The position numbers were made by a program, and so were the translations under genes. A stretch of 64,000 nucleotides of DNA from DATAXP01 sp036272935 (GTDB lineage Bacteria > Planctomycetota > Planctomycetia > Pirellulales > PNKZ01), in NCBI GenBank assembly GCA_036272935.1, contig DATAXP010000075.1:87085-151084 (forward strand). Direction: 5' to 3'. The notes under the pieces were generated by a model that was not told the origin of the DNA, ran no database searches, and saw nothing but the letters and a program-made list of their open reading frames with translations. Every line of letters begins with the position of its first letter. Within the stretch, counting starts at the first letter, position 1. This document shows, in pieces, positions 8,881 to 17,575 of this stretch.

Positions 8881-10308
8881 ATGCTTCGTTGGTTTGTCGC
8901 TGTTGGACTGTGCATCGCGTCGGCGGGAGCTGTGTGCCGCGCCGAGACAACCGCCGCTGGCGAGTTCACCTACTTCCGCGCCGACCGTGGCTTGGCCGAC
9001 GACGATGCCGGGCCGCTGCCCGAGACCTTCGATGACAAGGAACTGGTTTGGCGGCAGCCGATCGCTCCGGGACACTCGACGCCGTGCGTCTCGGGCGATC
9101 GCATCTTCCTTACCACCTTCGACGGTAAGGAACTGGCGACCCTCGCCTTGGACCGTGCGACCGGCAAGCCGCTCTGGCGGCAAGTCGCCCCGGCCAAGGA
9201 GATCGAAAAATATCACACGACCGGCAGCCCCGCAGCCGCCACGCCGGCGTGCGACGGCCATCGCGTGTACAGTTTTTTCGGCAGCTACGGCCTGCTCTGC
9301 TACGACACGGACGGAAAGCTGATCTGGTCGAAGCCGCTGGGGCCATTTCAGGACGAGTTCGGCTCGGCCAGCTCGCCGGTGCTGGTCGACGACAAGCTGC
9401 TGCTGGCCGAGGATCACGATCGCGGCAGCTACTTAATGGCTCTCGAAGCGGCCACCGGCAAGACAATCTGGCAGACGCCGCGCGACGGCGCGACGCGCAG
9501 CTACTCAACGCCGATCGTCTGGAACGTCGCTGGCCGCCGGCAGGTAATCCTGGCCGGGGCGCTCGAGCTCACCGGGTACGATCTGGATTCGGGGCGCCAA
9601 CTGTGGCAGATGAGCGGCCTGGCGCGGATCGTCAACACCACGCCGGCGGTCGATGGCGATACGCTGCTCGTGGCCACCTGGTCGCCCGGCGGCGATACCG
9701 ATAGCCGCATCGCGATGGAGCCGTGGGACCTAGCGATCAAGCAATGGGACGCCAACGGCGACAGCCGTCTCGCGCGCGAGGAAGTGACCAACGAGCAAGT
9801 ACTCGATCGGTTCTATCGCATCGACCTGAACCAAGACGAAGGGCTCGATCGCGCCGAATGGGAAAAGTATGCCCGCGTGTTCGAGCTGGCGCGCAACGCG
9901 CTACTGGCCGTGCGTCCGGCCGACGCACAGGGCAAGACGATGCAAGTTGCGTGGAGCTACGAGAAAGGCATTCCGTACGTGCCCAGTCCGCTGGTGTACC
10001 GGCGCGTGGTGTACTTGTGTAAGGACGGAGGCATCTTCACTTCGCTCGATGCCGCGACCGGCAAGCTGTTGAAGCAGGGTCGACTGGCTGCGGCGGGCAC
10101 CTATTTTGCCTCGCCGGTGGCCGGCGATGGGAAGATTTATGCCATCAGCGACTCCGGCGTGTTGAGCGTGCTCAGCGCCGGCGGTCGATGGGGACTTCTT
10201 AGCTCGCATGATTTCGGCGAGCGCACGGTGGCCACGCCCGTACTGACGGACGGCGCCGTGTATGTGCGCACTGAAGCGGCTTTGTACTGCTATCGTCGGG
10301 GCCGGTAG
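8881..10308 (+). CDS. Secreted PQQ-like beta-propeller protein with EF-hands
   Basis: This 475-residue protein has a cleavable signal peptide (about residues 1-20, ending near VCRAET). Repeated blades of the PQQ-dehydrogenase-like propeller type follow, with recurring LDRATGKPLWRQ, LEAATGKTIWQT and LDAATGKLLKQG motifs. Between blades, at about residues 286-325, sit two EF-hand calcium loops (DANGDSRLAREE and DLNQDEGLDRAE). Propeller/EF-hand hybrids are common in planctomycetes and are thought to act in the periplasm, but no catalytic activity is established for this type. It lacks the full quinoprotein dehydrogenase active site as far as I can see, so an enzymatic role is not supported. It lies 61 bases upstream of the hybrid kinase gene, possibly co-transcribed. 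Confidence 0.8.
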   Translation: MLRWFVAVGLCIASAGAVCRAETTAAGEFTYFRADRGLADDDAGPLPETFDDKELVWRQPIAPGHSTPCVSGDRIFLTTFDGKELATLALDRATGKPLWRQVAPAKEIEKYHTTGSPAAATPACDGHRVYSFFGSYGLLCYDTDGKLIWSKPLGPFQDEFGSASSPVLVDDKLLLAEDHDRGSYLMALEAATGKTIWQTPRDGATRSYSTPIVWNVAGRRQVILAGALELTGYDLDSGRQLWQMSGLARIVNTTPAVDGDTLLVATWSPGGDTDSRIAMEPWDLAIKQWDANGDSRLAREEVTNEQVLDRFYRIDLNQDEGLDRAEWEKYARVFELARNALLAVRPADAQGKTMQVAWSYEKGIPYVPSPLVYRRVVYLCKDGGIFTSLDAATGKLLKQGRLAAAGTYFASPVAGDGKIYAISDSGVLSVLSAGGRWGLLSSHDFGERTVATPVLTDGAVYVRTEAALYCYRRGR

Positions 10309-10369
10309 GGTAGTCTGCTGTTAGCCGTGGGGCTCGCCGCGCGCACGGTGCGGCCCGAGGCAGGTTCTC

Positions 10370-12412
10370 ATGCTCGAGTTTTGGAGCCGGCTGTTCGATA
10401 CCTCGGGCTTCACGCCGCGCTGGAATTGCGGCACCTGGGACGCCGGCCTGGGCTGGCTGCACATCCTCGCCGACGCCGCCACGTTCGGCGCCTACACCGC
10501 TATTCCGCTGGTGCTGGCCTACTTTATGTTGCATCGGCGCGACGTCCCCTTTCCGCGCGTGTTCTGGCTGTTTGGGCTGTTCATTTTCTCGTGCGGCTTC
10601 GGGCATCTGGTCGAATCGATCATTTTCTGGCATCCGGTGTACCGCTTCTCAGGACTGGTGAAGTTGACGACTGCCAGCGTGTCGTGGGTGACGGTCGTGG
10701 CGCTGGCGCGCGTGATGCCCACCGCACTCGCGCTGCCTGGCTTGAAACGCTTGAACGAAGAGCTGCAAGGCCAGGTGGCCCAGCGCCGCGAGGCCGAACG
10801 CGTGATGCAGGCGGCCAAGGGCACGGCGGTGGCCGCCAACCGTGCCAAGAGCGAGTTCCTGGCCAACATCAGCCACGAGCTGCGCACTCCGATGAACGCC
10901 ATCATCGGCATGACCGAGCTGGCGCTCGAGGAACCGTTGTCGCCGAACGTCCGCGATTGCCTCGGCACCGCCAAGGACTCGGCCGACGTGTTGCTAAGCC
11001 TGCTCAACGAGATTCTCGATTTCTCGCGGATCGAGTCGGGCCGCTTCACGCTCGAGCGCGACGAATTCAAGCTGCGCTCGACGGTCAACGAGACGGTCCG
11101 CACGCTGCGCATTCGCGCCGACAACAAGCGACTGAAGCTCGTGCGCGACGTCAACGACGAGGTGCCTGATCGCCTCGTTGGCGATTCACTTCGCCTGCGG
11201 CAAGTGTTGGCGAACCTCGTCGGAAACGCGATCAAGTTCACCGAGCAGGGCGAAGTGGTGATTGGCGTCGGGGTCGACTCGCAAACTTCGACGGCCACCT
11301 GCCTGAAGTTCTCGGTGCGCGATACCGGCATCGGCATCGCCGCGGAGGACCGCGAGCGGATTTTCGCCCCCTTTACGCAGGCCGACAGTTCGACGACCCG
11401 TATGCACGGTGGCACCGGCCTGGGGCTGACGATCTGCGGCGAGCTGGTGCGGTTGATGGGTGGCCGGATTTGGGTCACCAGCGAGCTGGGGCAAGGCAGC
11501 ACGTTCTGCTTCACCGCCTGGTTCGATCGTGTTGCCGAGCCGCACGGCGCGATGGGGCGCGCAGGCGGAGAACACGCCGCGGCGGCCGAGGCCGACGCCC
11601 CGCCCCGATCGCTGCGCGTGCTGGTGGCCGAAGACGTGCCGGCCAATCAGAAGCTGGTGCGGATGATCTTGCAGAAGCGCGGCCACGAGATCGACGTGGC
11701 CGAGAACGGCAAGCAAGCGCTCGAAATGGTCCGCGCCGGTCGGTACGATGCAGTGCTGATGGACGTGCAGATGCCAGTGGTTGACGGCTTGCAGGCCACT
11801 GCTGCGATTCGCGCCGAGCAGGCGCGAGACGTGCACCGCCTGCCGATCATCGCCATGACTGCCCACGCCATGCGCGGCGACCGCGAGCGCTGCCTGGCGG
11901 CAGGCATGGATGCGTATGTGGCCAAACCGGTCGACAGCGGGCAACTCATCCACTTGATCGAAAAATTCGGCGGCCAGCGTGCCGCTGCGGGCGCGGTAAC
12001 GTTGACCGACAACGCCGTGACAACCAGTACCGAACCTTCCGCCGATACGAATCCGCCTATGCCGCCAGCGATCGAATCGCTCAAGGTGTTCGACGCCGCG
12101 CAGGCGCTGGCCCGCATGGGAGGCAGCCGGCAACTGCTGGCCGAGATGATCGGGTGGTTCCGCGACGACGCCCCGAAGCTGATCGAGGAAATGAGCGCCG
12201 CGGCAGTTGAGCACGACTGGCGACGGCTGGCACGAGTGGCCCATAACCTCAAGGGGCTCGCCTCGAACCTCGATGCCGAACAAGTCATCGCCCTGGCGCG
12301 GCAGATTGAGCAGCAGGCCGACGCCCAGGCGTCGACAGCAATCGGACCGCTGCTCGACCAGCTTCGGCAAACGCTCGACCGGTTGCTGTCGGCGTTGCCC
12401 ACCGAGCCGTAG
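10370..12412 (+). CDS. Hybrid histidine kinase with ethylene-receptor-like membrane sensor
   Basis: This 680-residue protein has these parts in order: a membrane sensor (residues 25-120, three helices), a short coiled linker (125-160), a HisKA box with His169 in NISHELRTPMNAI, an ATPase domain (about 275-400; GGTGLGLTI), a receiver domain (about 412-530) with phospho-Asp465 in VLMDVQMP, and a C-terminal HPt domain with His625 in VAHNLKGLASNL. It thus holds a complete His-Asp-His relay but lacks an output domain. The sensor resembles the ethylene-binding domain of plant ETR1: Asp35, Tyr42 and Pro46 have ETR1's Asp25/Tyr32/Pro36 spacing, and Cys75/His79 (SCGFGHL) match the Cys65/His69 copper ligands. 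Ligand sensing is inferred. Confidence 0.88.
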   Translation: MLEFWSRLFDTSGFTPRWNCGTWDAGLGWLHILADAATFGAYTAIPLVLAYFMLHRRDVPFPRVFWLFGLFIFSCGFGHLVESIIFWHPVYRFSGLVKLTTASVSWVTVVALARVMPTALALPGLKRLNEELQGQVAQRREAERVMQAAKGTAVAANRAKSEFLANISHELRTPMNAIIGMTELALEEPLSPNVRDCLGTAKDSADVLLSLLNEILDFSRIESGRFTLERDEFKLRSTVNETVRTLRIRADNKRLKLVRDVNDEVPDRLVGDSLRLRQVLANLVGNAIKFTEQGEVVIGVGVDSQTSTATCLKFSVRDTGIGIAAEDRERIFAPFTQADSSTTRMHGGTGLGLTICGELVRLMGGRIWVTSELGQGSTFCFTAWFDRVAEPHGAMGRAGGEHAAAAEADAPPRSLRVLVAEDVPANQKLVRMILQKRGHEIDVAENGKQALEMVRAGRYDAVLMDVQMPVVDGLQATAAIRAEQARDVHRLPIIAMTAHAMRGDRERCLAAGMDAYVAKPVDSGQLIHLIEKFGGQRAAAGAVTLTDNAVTTSTEPSADTNPPMPPAIESLKVFDAAQALARMGGSRQLLAEMIGWFRDDAPKLIEEMSAAAVEHDWRRLARVAHNLKGLASNLDAEQVIALARQIEQQADAQASTAIGPLLDQLRQTLDRLLSALPTEP

Positions 12413-12453
12413 CCGCGGCGCGTCACCAGTTGGCGCGCCATCACTTTGGCGCC

Positions 12454-13392
12454 TCACGGTTCGGCCAGACTCGCTTCGACCTCGGCGGCGACCGGCGCCA
12501 CCTGTTGACGATATCCCACGAGCGAATCGATCGTGTAGATCACCACCGCAATCCAGATGCACGCGAACGTGACCACTTGCGTGGCCGCGAACGGCTCGCC
12601 GAACACCACAACCGCGACCAGGAATTGCAAGCTCGGCGCGAGATACTGGATCAGGCCCAGCGTCGCCAGCCGCAGCCGCCGCGCTCCCGCGGCAAAGCAC
12701 AACAGCGGCACCGCCGTGACCACGCCGCTGAGCAAGAGCGCGGCGAGCGTCGCGGTGCCGGTGTTCATCGCGGTGCCCTGGCCCCTTGCGCCGAGCCAGA
12801 CCAGATAAGCGATCGCCGAGGGCAGGAGAATGGCCGTTTCGACGAACAACCCCAGCAGCGCATCGGCGGCGACCGTCTTTCGCAGCAGGCCGTACAGCGA
12901 AAACGTCGTCACCAGCGCCAGGGCGATCCAGGGCGTGTGGCCGCTGGCCAGCGTCAGGTTCGCCACTCCAGCCGCGGCCAGCAGCACCGCCAGCCATTGA
13001 GCAGGCCGCAGCCGCTCGCCCAGGAATACCAGCCCGAGCAGCACGTTCGCCAGCGGCGTGATGAAATAGCCCAGGCTGGCTTGCAGCACTTCGCCCCGTG
13101 TGACCGCATCGATGAACGTGAACCAGTTGGCCGCGATGAGCACGGTGCTGGCCACCAGCGTCGCCATCGCCCAACGATTCCGCAGCACCACGGCAAGCTC
13201 GCTCCAGCGGCGAACCACCGCCATCACGCCGAGCAAGAACACGAACGACCACACCACCCGGTGGGCCAGCACTTCGGTCGGCGCGATCGCCACCAGCAGC
13301 TTGAAATACAGCGGGATCAGGCCCCACGCGCCGTACGCAGCCACGGCGAACCACAACCCCCGCCGAGCGGACTCTCGTTCATCCTCGTTCAC
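12454..13392 (-). CDS. rarD: RarD-type EamA/DMT permease
   Basis: This 312-residue protein has about ten transmembrane helices in two EamA repeats. It belongs to the RarD branch of the drug/metabolite transporter superfamily: the N-terminal block AYGAWGLIPLYFKLL is diagnostic, as are ANWFTFIDAV and LIQYLAPSLQFLVAV. The transported molecule is unknown for most RarD proteins, and export is assumed. I place the start at the GTG at 13392 (VNEDERESARRG). The reading frame extends 45 residues upstream to 13527, but that part is translated from an intergenic palindromic repeat and does not resemble the family. The gene converges on the hybrid kinase gene, with a 41-base gap. Confidence 0.88.
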   Translation of the reverse strand: MNEDERESARRGLWFAVAAYGAWGLIPLYFKLLVAIAPTEVLAHRVVWSFVFLLGVMAVVRRWSELAVVLRNRWAMATLVASTVLIAANWFTFIDAVTRGEVLQASLGYFITPLANVLLGLVFLGERLRPAQWLAVLLAAAGVANLTLASGHTPWIALALVTTFSLYGLLRKTVAADALLGLFVETAILLPSAIAYLVWLGARGQGTAMNTGTATLAALLLSGVVTAVPLLCFAAGARRLRLATLGLIQYLAPSLQFLVAVVVFGEPFAATQVVTFACIWIAVVIYTIDSLVGYRQQVAPVAAEVEASLAEP

Positions 13393-13466
13393 GCGATCGC
13401 GCCTTGTGCCGGAAGATGCCGCGATGCTAGGCGATGCCGCGTGGTGCCACAAGCGGGCAGAGAGAT

Positions 13467-13560
13467 GAACCAAAAAGACACTAAGTACACGAAGAAGAAT
13501 CAGAAGTTCGCCTGCATGCTGATCCACGACCTTTGTGATCTTCGTGTCTTAGTGGTTTTC
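13467..13560. repeat. Imperfect inverted repeat between rarD and lutA
   Basis: The arms contain CACTAAGTACACGAAG on one side and the complement of CACTAAGACACGAAG on the other, about 50 bases apart, with A-rich and T-rich outer ends. The pattern resembles the 'cacgaagacactaag' repeat type scattered between genes in many environmental bacteria. It lies between divergent genes, directly before lutA, so it may also affect promoter spacing. Confidence 0.55.
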
Positions 13561-13589
13561 TCGCGCCGTCCGGGTGATAAAATAACTTG

Positions 13590-14351
13590 ATGCCCTCCGT
13601 CGGTCTGTTCATTCCCTGCTACGTCGATCAGTTCTATCCGCGCGTGGGGCTCGCCACCGTTGAGCTACTCGAACGCTTCGGCTGCCAGGTCGAGTTCCCC
13701 GAGGCTCAAACGTGTTGCGGCCAGCCGATGGCCAACACCGGCTGCGCGGACCTCGTGGCTCCGATAGCCCGGCGGTTCGTCGAGATTTTCGCCCCGTACG
13801 ACTACGTGGTCTGCCCTTCGGGAAGCTGTGTGTCAATGGTCCGCAACCACTATGGCGAATACTTCGATCATGATCCGACCTTTGAACGGTTGCGGCCGCG
13901 CGTGATGGAGCTGTGCGAATTCCTGACCGAGGTGCTCGGCATCGAGCGCGTCGAAGGGCGATTCCCGCACCGTGTCGGCCTGCACCAAAGCTGCCACGGG
14001 TTGCGCGAGCTGCGGCTGGCCAGCTCGAGCGAAATCGTCGGCCCGGCGCACAACCGCACGCGACGGCTGCTGGAATCGCTCGAGGGAATCGAGCTCTCCG
14101 AGCTGAAGCGGCCCGACGAGTGCTGCGGGTTCGGCGGCACGTTTGCCGTGGCCGAGGAGGCGGTGTCGTGCATGATGGGGCTCGACCGGATCGCCGACCA
14201 CGAGCAAGCCGGTACCGAAGTGCTCACCGGCAACGACATGTCGTGCCTCATGCACCTGGAGGGATTGTTGCGGCGGCAACACAAACCGATCCGCGTGATG
14301 CACGTAGCCGAGATTCTGCAGAGCGCGATGCTCGCGGGTGCCGCCACGTGA
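13590..14351 (+). CDS. lutA: LutA, L-lactate oxidation iron-sulfur subunit
   Basis: This 253-residue protein belongs to the LutA/YkgE family. It has two cysteine-rich CCG domains, with TCCGQPMANTG and DECCGFGGTFA visible and partner Cys positions in IPCYVDQF and HQSCHGLREL. In the LutABC complex it takes part in oxidation of L-lactate to pyruvate at the cytoplasmic membrane. I chose the ATG at 13590 (MPSVGLFIPCY), one codon after an in-frame TTG. Its stop overlaps the GTG of lutB, so translation is coupled. No lactate permease or LutR regulator is adjacent. Confidence 0.92.
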   Translation: MPSVGLFIPCYVDQFYPRVGLATVELLERFGCQVEFPEAQTCCGQPMANTGCADLVAPIARRFVEIFAPYDYVVCPSGSCVSMVRNHYGEYFDHDPTFERLRPRVMELCEFLTEVLGIERVEGRFPHRVGLHQSCHGLRELRLASSSEIVGPAHNRTRRLLESLEGIELSELKRPDECCGFGGTFAVAEEAVSCMMGLDRIADHEQAGTEVLTGNDMSCLMHLEGLLRRQHKPIRVMHVAEILQSAMLAGAAT

Positions 14352-15748
14352 CGACGCACGCATCGCATACGACAGACCATGCGCCTCAGGCGGCGTTGTT
14401 CGTCGCCGACGACAAGCGCGCCCACTGGCACGACGGCGCGCTGTGGTTCGTGCGCGCCAAGCGCGACCGTGCCGCGCAGGCCCTGCCCGAGTGGGAACGA
14501 CTGCGCGAAACCGCCTCGCAGATCAAGCTGCACACGCTGTCGCGCCTGGCCGAGTATCTGGAACAATTCGAAGCCAGCGCCCACCGCCTCGGCGCAACGG
14601 TGCACTGGGCCCGCGACGCCGCCGAACACAACGAGATCGTGCTCTCCATTCTTCAGCGCCACGGCGCGCGGCGGCTGGTCAAAAGCAAGTCGATGCTCAC
14701 CGAGGAATGCCACCTGAATCCGTTCCTCGAGCGGCACGGCATCAGCGTGGTCGATACCGATCTGGGCGAGCGGATTGTGCAACTGGCCGGCGAACCACCC
14801 AGCCACATCGTCCTGCCGGCCATCCATCGCACCAAGGAAGACGTGGGGCGCATCTTCCACGAGCATCTGCACACCGAGGAGGGAGCCAGCGATCCGAAGT
14901 ACCTGGCCGAGGCGGCCCGGCAACATCTGCGCGAGAAGTTTCTCGAGGCCGACGCCGCGCTCACCGGTGTGAACTTTGCCGTGGCCGAGACCGGAGGCTT
15001 CGTCGTCTGCACGAACGAAGGAAATGCCGACCTCGGCGTGTCGCTGCCGAAGCTGCACATCGCCTCGATGGGAATCGAAAAGCTGGTGCCGTGTGCCGAG
15101 CATCTGGGCGTGTTCTTGCGATTGCTGGCCCGCTCGGCCACGGGGCAGCCGATCACCACCTATTCATCACACTTTCACGGACCGGTGTCCGGCGGCGAGC
15201 TGCACATCGTGCTGGTCGACAACGGCCGCACGCCGATCATGGGCAGCGACGAGTTCCGCCGCTCGTTGAGTTGCATCCGTTGCGGTGCGTGCATGAACAC
15301 CTGCCCCGTGTACCGTCGCAGCGGCGGACATAGTTACAGCGCGACAGTGCCGGGGCCGATCGGCAGCATCCTTTCGCCGGCACGCGATGCCCGGGCGCAC
15401 GGCAGCCTGCCGTTCGCGTGCAGCCTGTGCGGCTCGTGTACCGACGTTTGCCCGGTGAAGATCGACCTGCATCACCAGTTGCTCGCCTGGCGGCACGAGA
15501 TCGCAGCCCGCGGGTTGTTGCCTATCTCCAAGAAACTGCCGATGCGCCTGGCGAGCATCGTGCTTGGCCATCGCTGGCTGTACGAGCTGTCCGGCCGCAT
15601 CGGGCGCTGGATCATGCCGAAGCTGCCGCGCTGGATGATCTACAATCGGTTCAACGCTTGGGGACGGCAGCGCGAGTTGCCCGAGCCGCCGCGCGAAAGT
15701 TTCCGGGAGCGGTACCGGCGGCGCAACGGATCGGCGCATGGCAAGTAA
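14348..15748 (+). CDS. lutB: LutB, iron-sulfur subunit of lactate utilisation complex
   Basis: This 466-residue protein has the LutB/YkgF layout. An N-terminal LUD domain (residues about 60-300) contains KSKSMLTEECHLN and AETGGFVVCTNEGNADL. Two ferredoxin-type 4Fe-4S motifs follow (CIRCGACMNTCPVY and CSLCGSCTDVCPVK), then a C-terminal tail of about 100 residues. It is the electron-transfer subunit of L-lactate oxidation. The start is the GTG at 14348, which overlaps the lutA stop; the frame continues upstream inside lutA, but that part reads as Arg-rich antigenic noise. It overlaps lutC by 11 bases. Confidence 0.94.
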   Translation: MTTHASHTTDHAPQAALFVADDKRAHWHDGALWFVRAKRDRAAQALPEWERLRETASQIKLHTLSRLAEYLEQFEASAHRLGATVHWARDAAEHNEIVLSILQRHGARRLVKSKSMLTEECHLNPFLERHGISVVDTDLGERIVQLAGEPPSHIVLPAIHRTKEDVGRIFHEHLHTEEGASDPKYLAEAARQHLREKFLEADAALTGVNFAVAETGGFVVCTNEGNADLGVSLPKLHIASMGIEKLVPCAEHLGVFLRLLARSATGQPITTYSSHFHGPVSGGELHIVLVDNGRTPIMGSDEFRRSLSCIRCGACMNTCPVYRRSGGHSYSATVPGPIGSILSPARDARAHGSLPFACSLCGSCTDVCPVKIDLHHQLLAWRHEIAARGLLPISKKLPMRLASIVLGHRWLYELSGRIGRWIMPKLPRWMIYNRFNAWGRQRELPEPPRESFRERYRRRNGSAHGK

Positions 15749-16334
15749 GAGTAAAGACGACATTCTTGCCGCCGTGCGGCGACAGCGCGTGCCGGAAACA
15801 CCGTTGCCCAGTCTCGACGGGCCGTGGATCGCGTATCCCGATCGGGCGGCACAGTTCGCGGCGATGCTCGAGTTCGTCGGCGGCTGCTGCGTGCGCGTCG
15901 AAGGCGTTGAGCAGCTCAACGCCCAGTTGGCCGAACTGCCTGTTTGGAACGACGCCAAGAAAACGGTGTCGCTGGTCGAAGGGGTGGGCCGATCGACGTT
16001 CGACCTCGCGGCGGTGGCCGATCCGCATGAGCTGGAAGACGTCGATTTCGCGATCCTGCCGGGGCAGTTTGGCGTGGCCGAGAATGGCGCGGTGTGGATC
16101 GACGACCGCAACCTGCGGCATCGCGTGCTGCCGTTCATCGTGCAGCATTTGGCACTGGTGGTTCGGGCCGGCGAGCTGATCGACACGATGCACGCCGCCT
16201 ACGAGCGGCTGCGGTTCGATGGCCCGGGCTTCGGCGTGTTCATCTCGGGCCCCTCAAAGACCGCCGACATCGAACAATCGCTGGTGATCGGCGCCCATGG
16301 GCCGCGCTCGCTGACCGTGTTCTTGATGGTTTAG
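15738..16334 (+). CDS. lutC: LutC, lactate utilisation protein
   Basis: This 198-residue protein is the third gene of the lutABC operon (LUD/DUF162 domain, YkgG family). Typical features are the N-terminal KSKDDILAAVRR and the C-terminal GPSKTADIEQSLVIGAHGP followed by a hydrophobic strand. LutC is required with LutA and LutB for growth on lactate, although its exact chemistry is not settled. The ATG at 15738 lies inside the end of lutB. The gene ends the operon, and a weak hairpin followed by T residues comes about 100 bases on. Confidence 0.92.
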   Translation: MASKSKDDILAAVRRQRVPETPLPSLDGPWIAYPDRAAQFAAMLEFVGGCCVRVEGVEQLNAQLAELPVWNDAKKTVSLVEGVGRSTFDLAAVADPHELEDVDFAILPGQFGVAENGAVWIDDRNLRHRVLPFIVQHLALVVRAGELIDTMHAAYERLRFDGPGFGVFISGPSKTADIEQSLVIGAHGPRSLTVFLMV

Positions 16335-16432
16335 CCGGCGACCTTGGTCGCCGCGCCTCCGCCCAGTCCGCCGCCAACGTTTTCGGCAACTGCTGCCCCT
16401 TTCTTCGGCAGGCTACGGGCCCCCGCGGAAGG

Positions 16433-16455
16433 ATGCGACCATTGCCGCATTTTTC
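16433..16455 (+). terminator. Possible rho-independent terminator of lutABC
   Basis: A short 5-bp stem (ATGCG/CGCAT) with an eight-base loop is followed directly by TTTTTCTCTTT. The stem is short, so this is a weak call, supported by its place about 100 bases after the last lut gene and before an unrelated secreted-protein gene. Confidence 0.35.
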
Positions 16456-16613
16456 TCTTTGAACGTAAACCTAATCTCGATTTGTTGTTATGAGTTTTCG
16501 CGGCTTATCGGCTTTCGCCCAGAACCGATCTTGGCACGGCGGTTGTTCTTACGGCTTCGCGCGTCTCGAAACCGTCAAACCCTCCGGGCGGCAGGAACGC
16601 CGCCGCGACGCCA

Positions 16614-17537
16614 ATGATCAGGACGACCTTACTTGTGACGGCAGTGCTTTGGGCGCTCGCCGCGACGGCTTCGGCCGAGTGTACTTGTGCGACACCAGGG
16701 TGTACGGGGCATACCAGTTGGCAAAGCGGCTCGTGGCGGCTCGTCCAGACCGCCAACTTCCGCGTCTGTGTCCTGGCCACCGAAGCAGAGGCCCTAAGCC
16801 TCGCCATCTCGTGCGAGCAGCTTCGGGGACACCTCTGCGACAAATGGCTCGGCCCATTCGGCGTCGACGCAGCCGTGCAAACCTGGTCGCCGAAATGTTA
16901 CGTGGTCGTGCATCCGACGGCCGAAAGTTATCTGCGTGAAGTCGGGCCGGGACAACAGACGGCCGGTTCCTCACTGATCGAACTCGGCACCCAATCGGTC
17001 GCCGCCCGTCGGATCGATCTGCGGGCCGACCATCCCGAAGGATACCGCGACGCCCTGGCCCACGAGATGACGCATGTCGTGGTGGCCGAGCGCTTTGTTG
17101 AACGTCAGATTCCGCGCTGGGCCGACGAGGGGATGGCGGTGCTCGCCGATTCGCAGGCGAAGCAATTGGCCCACCTGGTCGACCTGCACGATGCCCATCA
17201 CCGTGGACGCACCTTCCGGCTGGCCGAGCTTTTTGCCCTGCAAGAATATCCGACGCCCGATCAGCAGGCGGTCTTTTACGGCCAGAGCATTTCGCTGGCG
17301 AAGTACCTGGTCGAGCGCGGCTCGGCCGAGCAGTTCGTGCGGTTCGTCGAGCTGGCCACGCACAGCGGTTACGATACGGCCGCGCGGTCGGTGTACGGAT
17401 TCGAAAGCGTCGGCGATCTGGAACGGCAATGGCGAGTTCATCTTGCCTCGCCGCGGGCCCGCATGGCGAGCGACGACAAGCCGCCGTCGCGGAACACGCC
17501 GCTGATCGGCCGGCAGGTATCGCTGGTGCGCCAGTAA
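16614..17537 (+). CDS. Secreted gluzincin-type metallopeptidase-like protein
   Basis: This 307-residue protein has a signal peptide (residues 1-21, cut near TASAEC). A short Cys-containing segment follows (CTCATPGC), then a domain with a zinc-protease signature: HEMTH at about residue 150, followed by WADEGMA about 18 residues on. That spacing is as in the HEXXH...E gluzincins of the 'peptidase MA' type. Zinc binding is therefore likely, and secretion to periplasm or outside is expected. The substrate is unknown, and the protein may be a catalytically weak relative. It sits alone between the lut operon and a convergent hydrolase gene. Confidence 0.78.
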   Translation: MIRTTLLVTAVLWALAATASAECTCATPGCTGHTSWQSGSWRLVQTANFRVCVLATEAEALSLAISCEQLRGHLCDKWLGPFGVDAAVQTWSPKCYVVVHPTAESYLREVGPGQQTAGSSLIELGTQSVAARRIDLRADHPEGYRDALAHEMTHVVVAERFVERQIPRWADEGMAVLADSQAKQLAHLVDLHDAHHRGRTFRLAELFALQEYPTPDQQAVFYGQSISLAKYLVERGSAEQFVRFVELATHSGYDTAARSVYGFESVGDLERQWRVHLASPRARMASDDKPPSRNTPLIGRQVSLVRQ

Positions 17538-17575
17538 GCCGGATGATTCAACGGAAGAATCCGGCCTAGGCCGAC

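Noticed and set aside
11186..13354. A 722-codon minus-strand open frame across the hybrid kinase and RarD genes
   Set aside because: It is antisense to the firmly identified kinase and out of frame with RarD; its Gly/Arg/His-rich translation has no motif. It is an effect of high GC.
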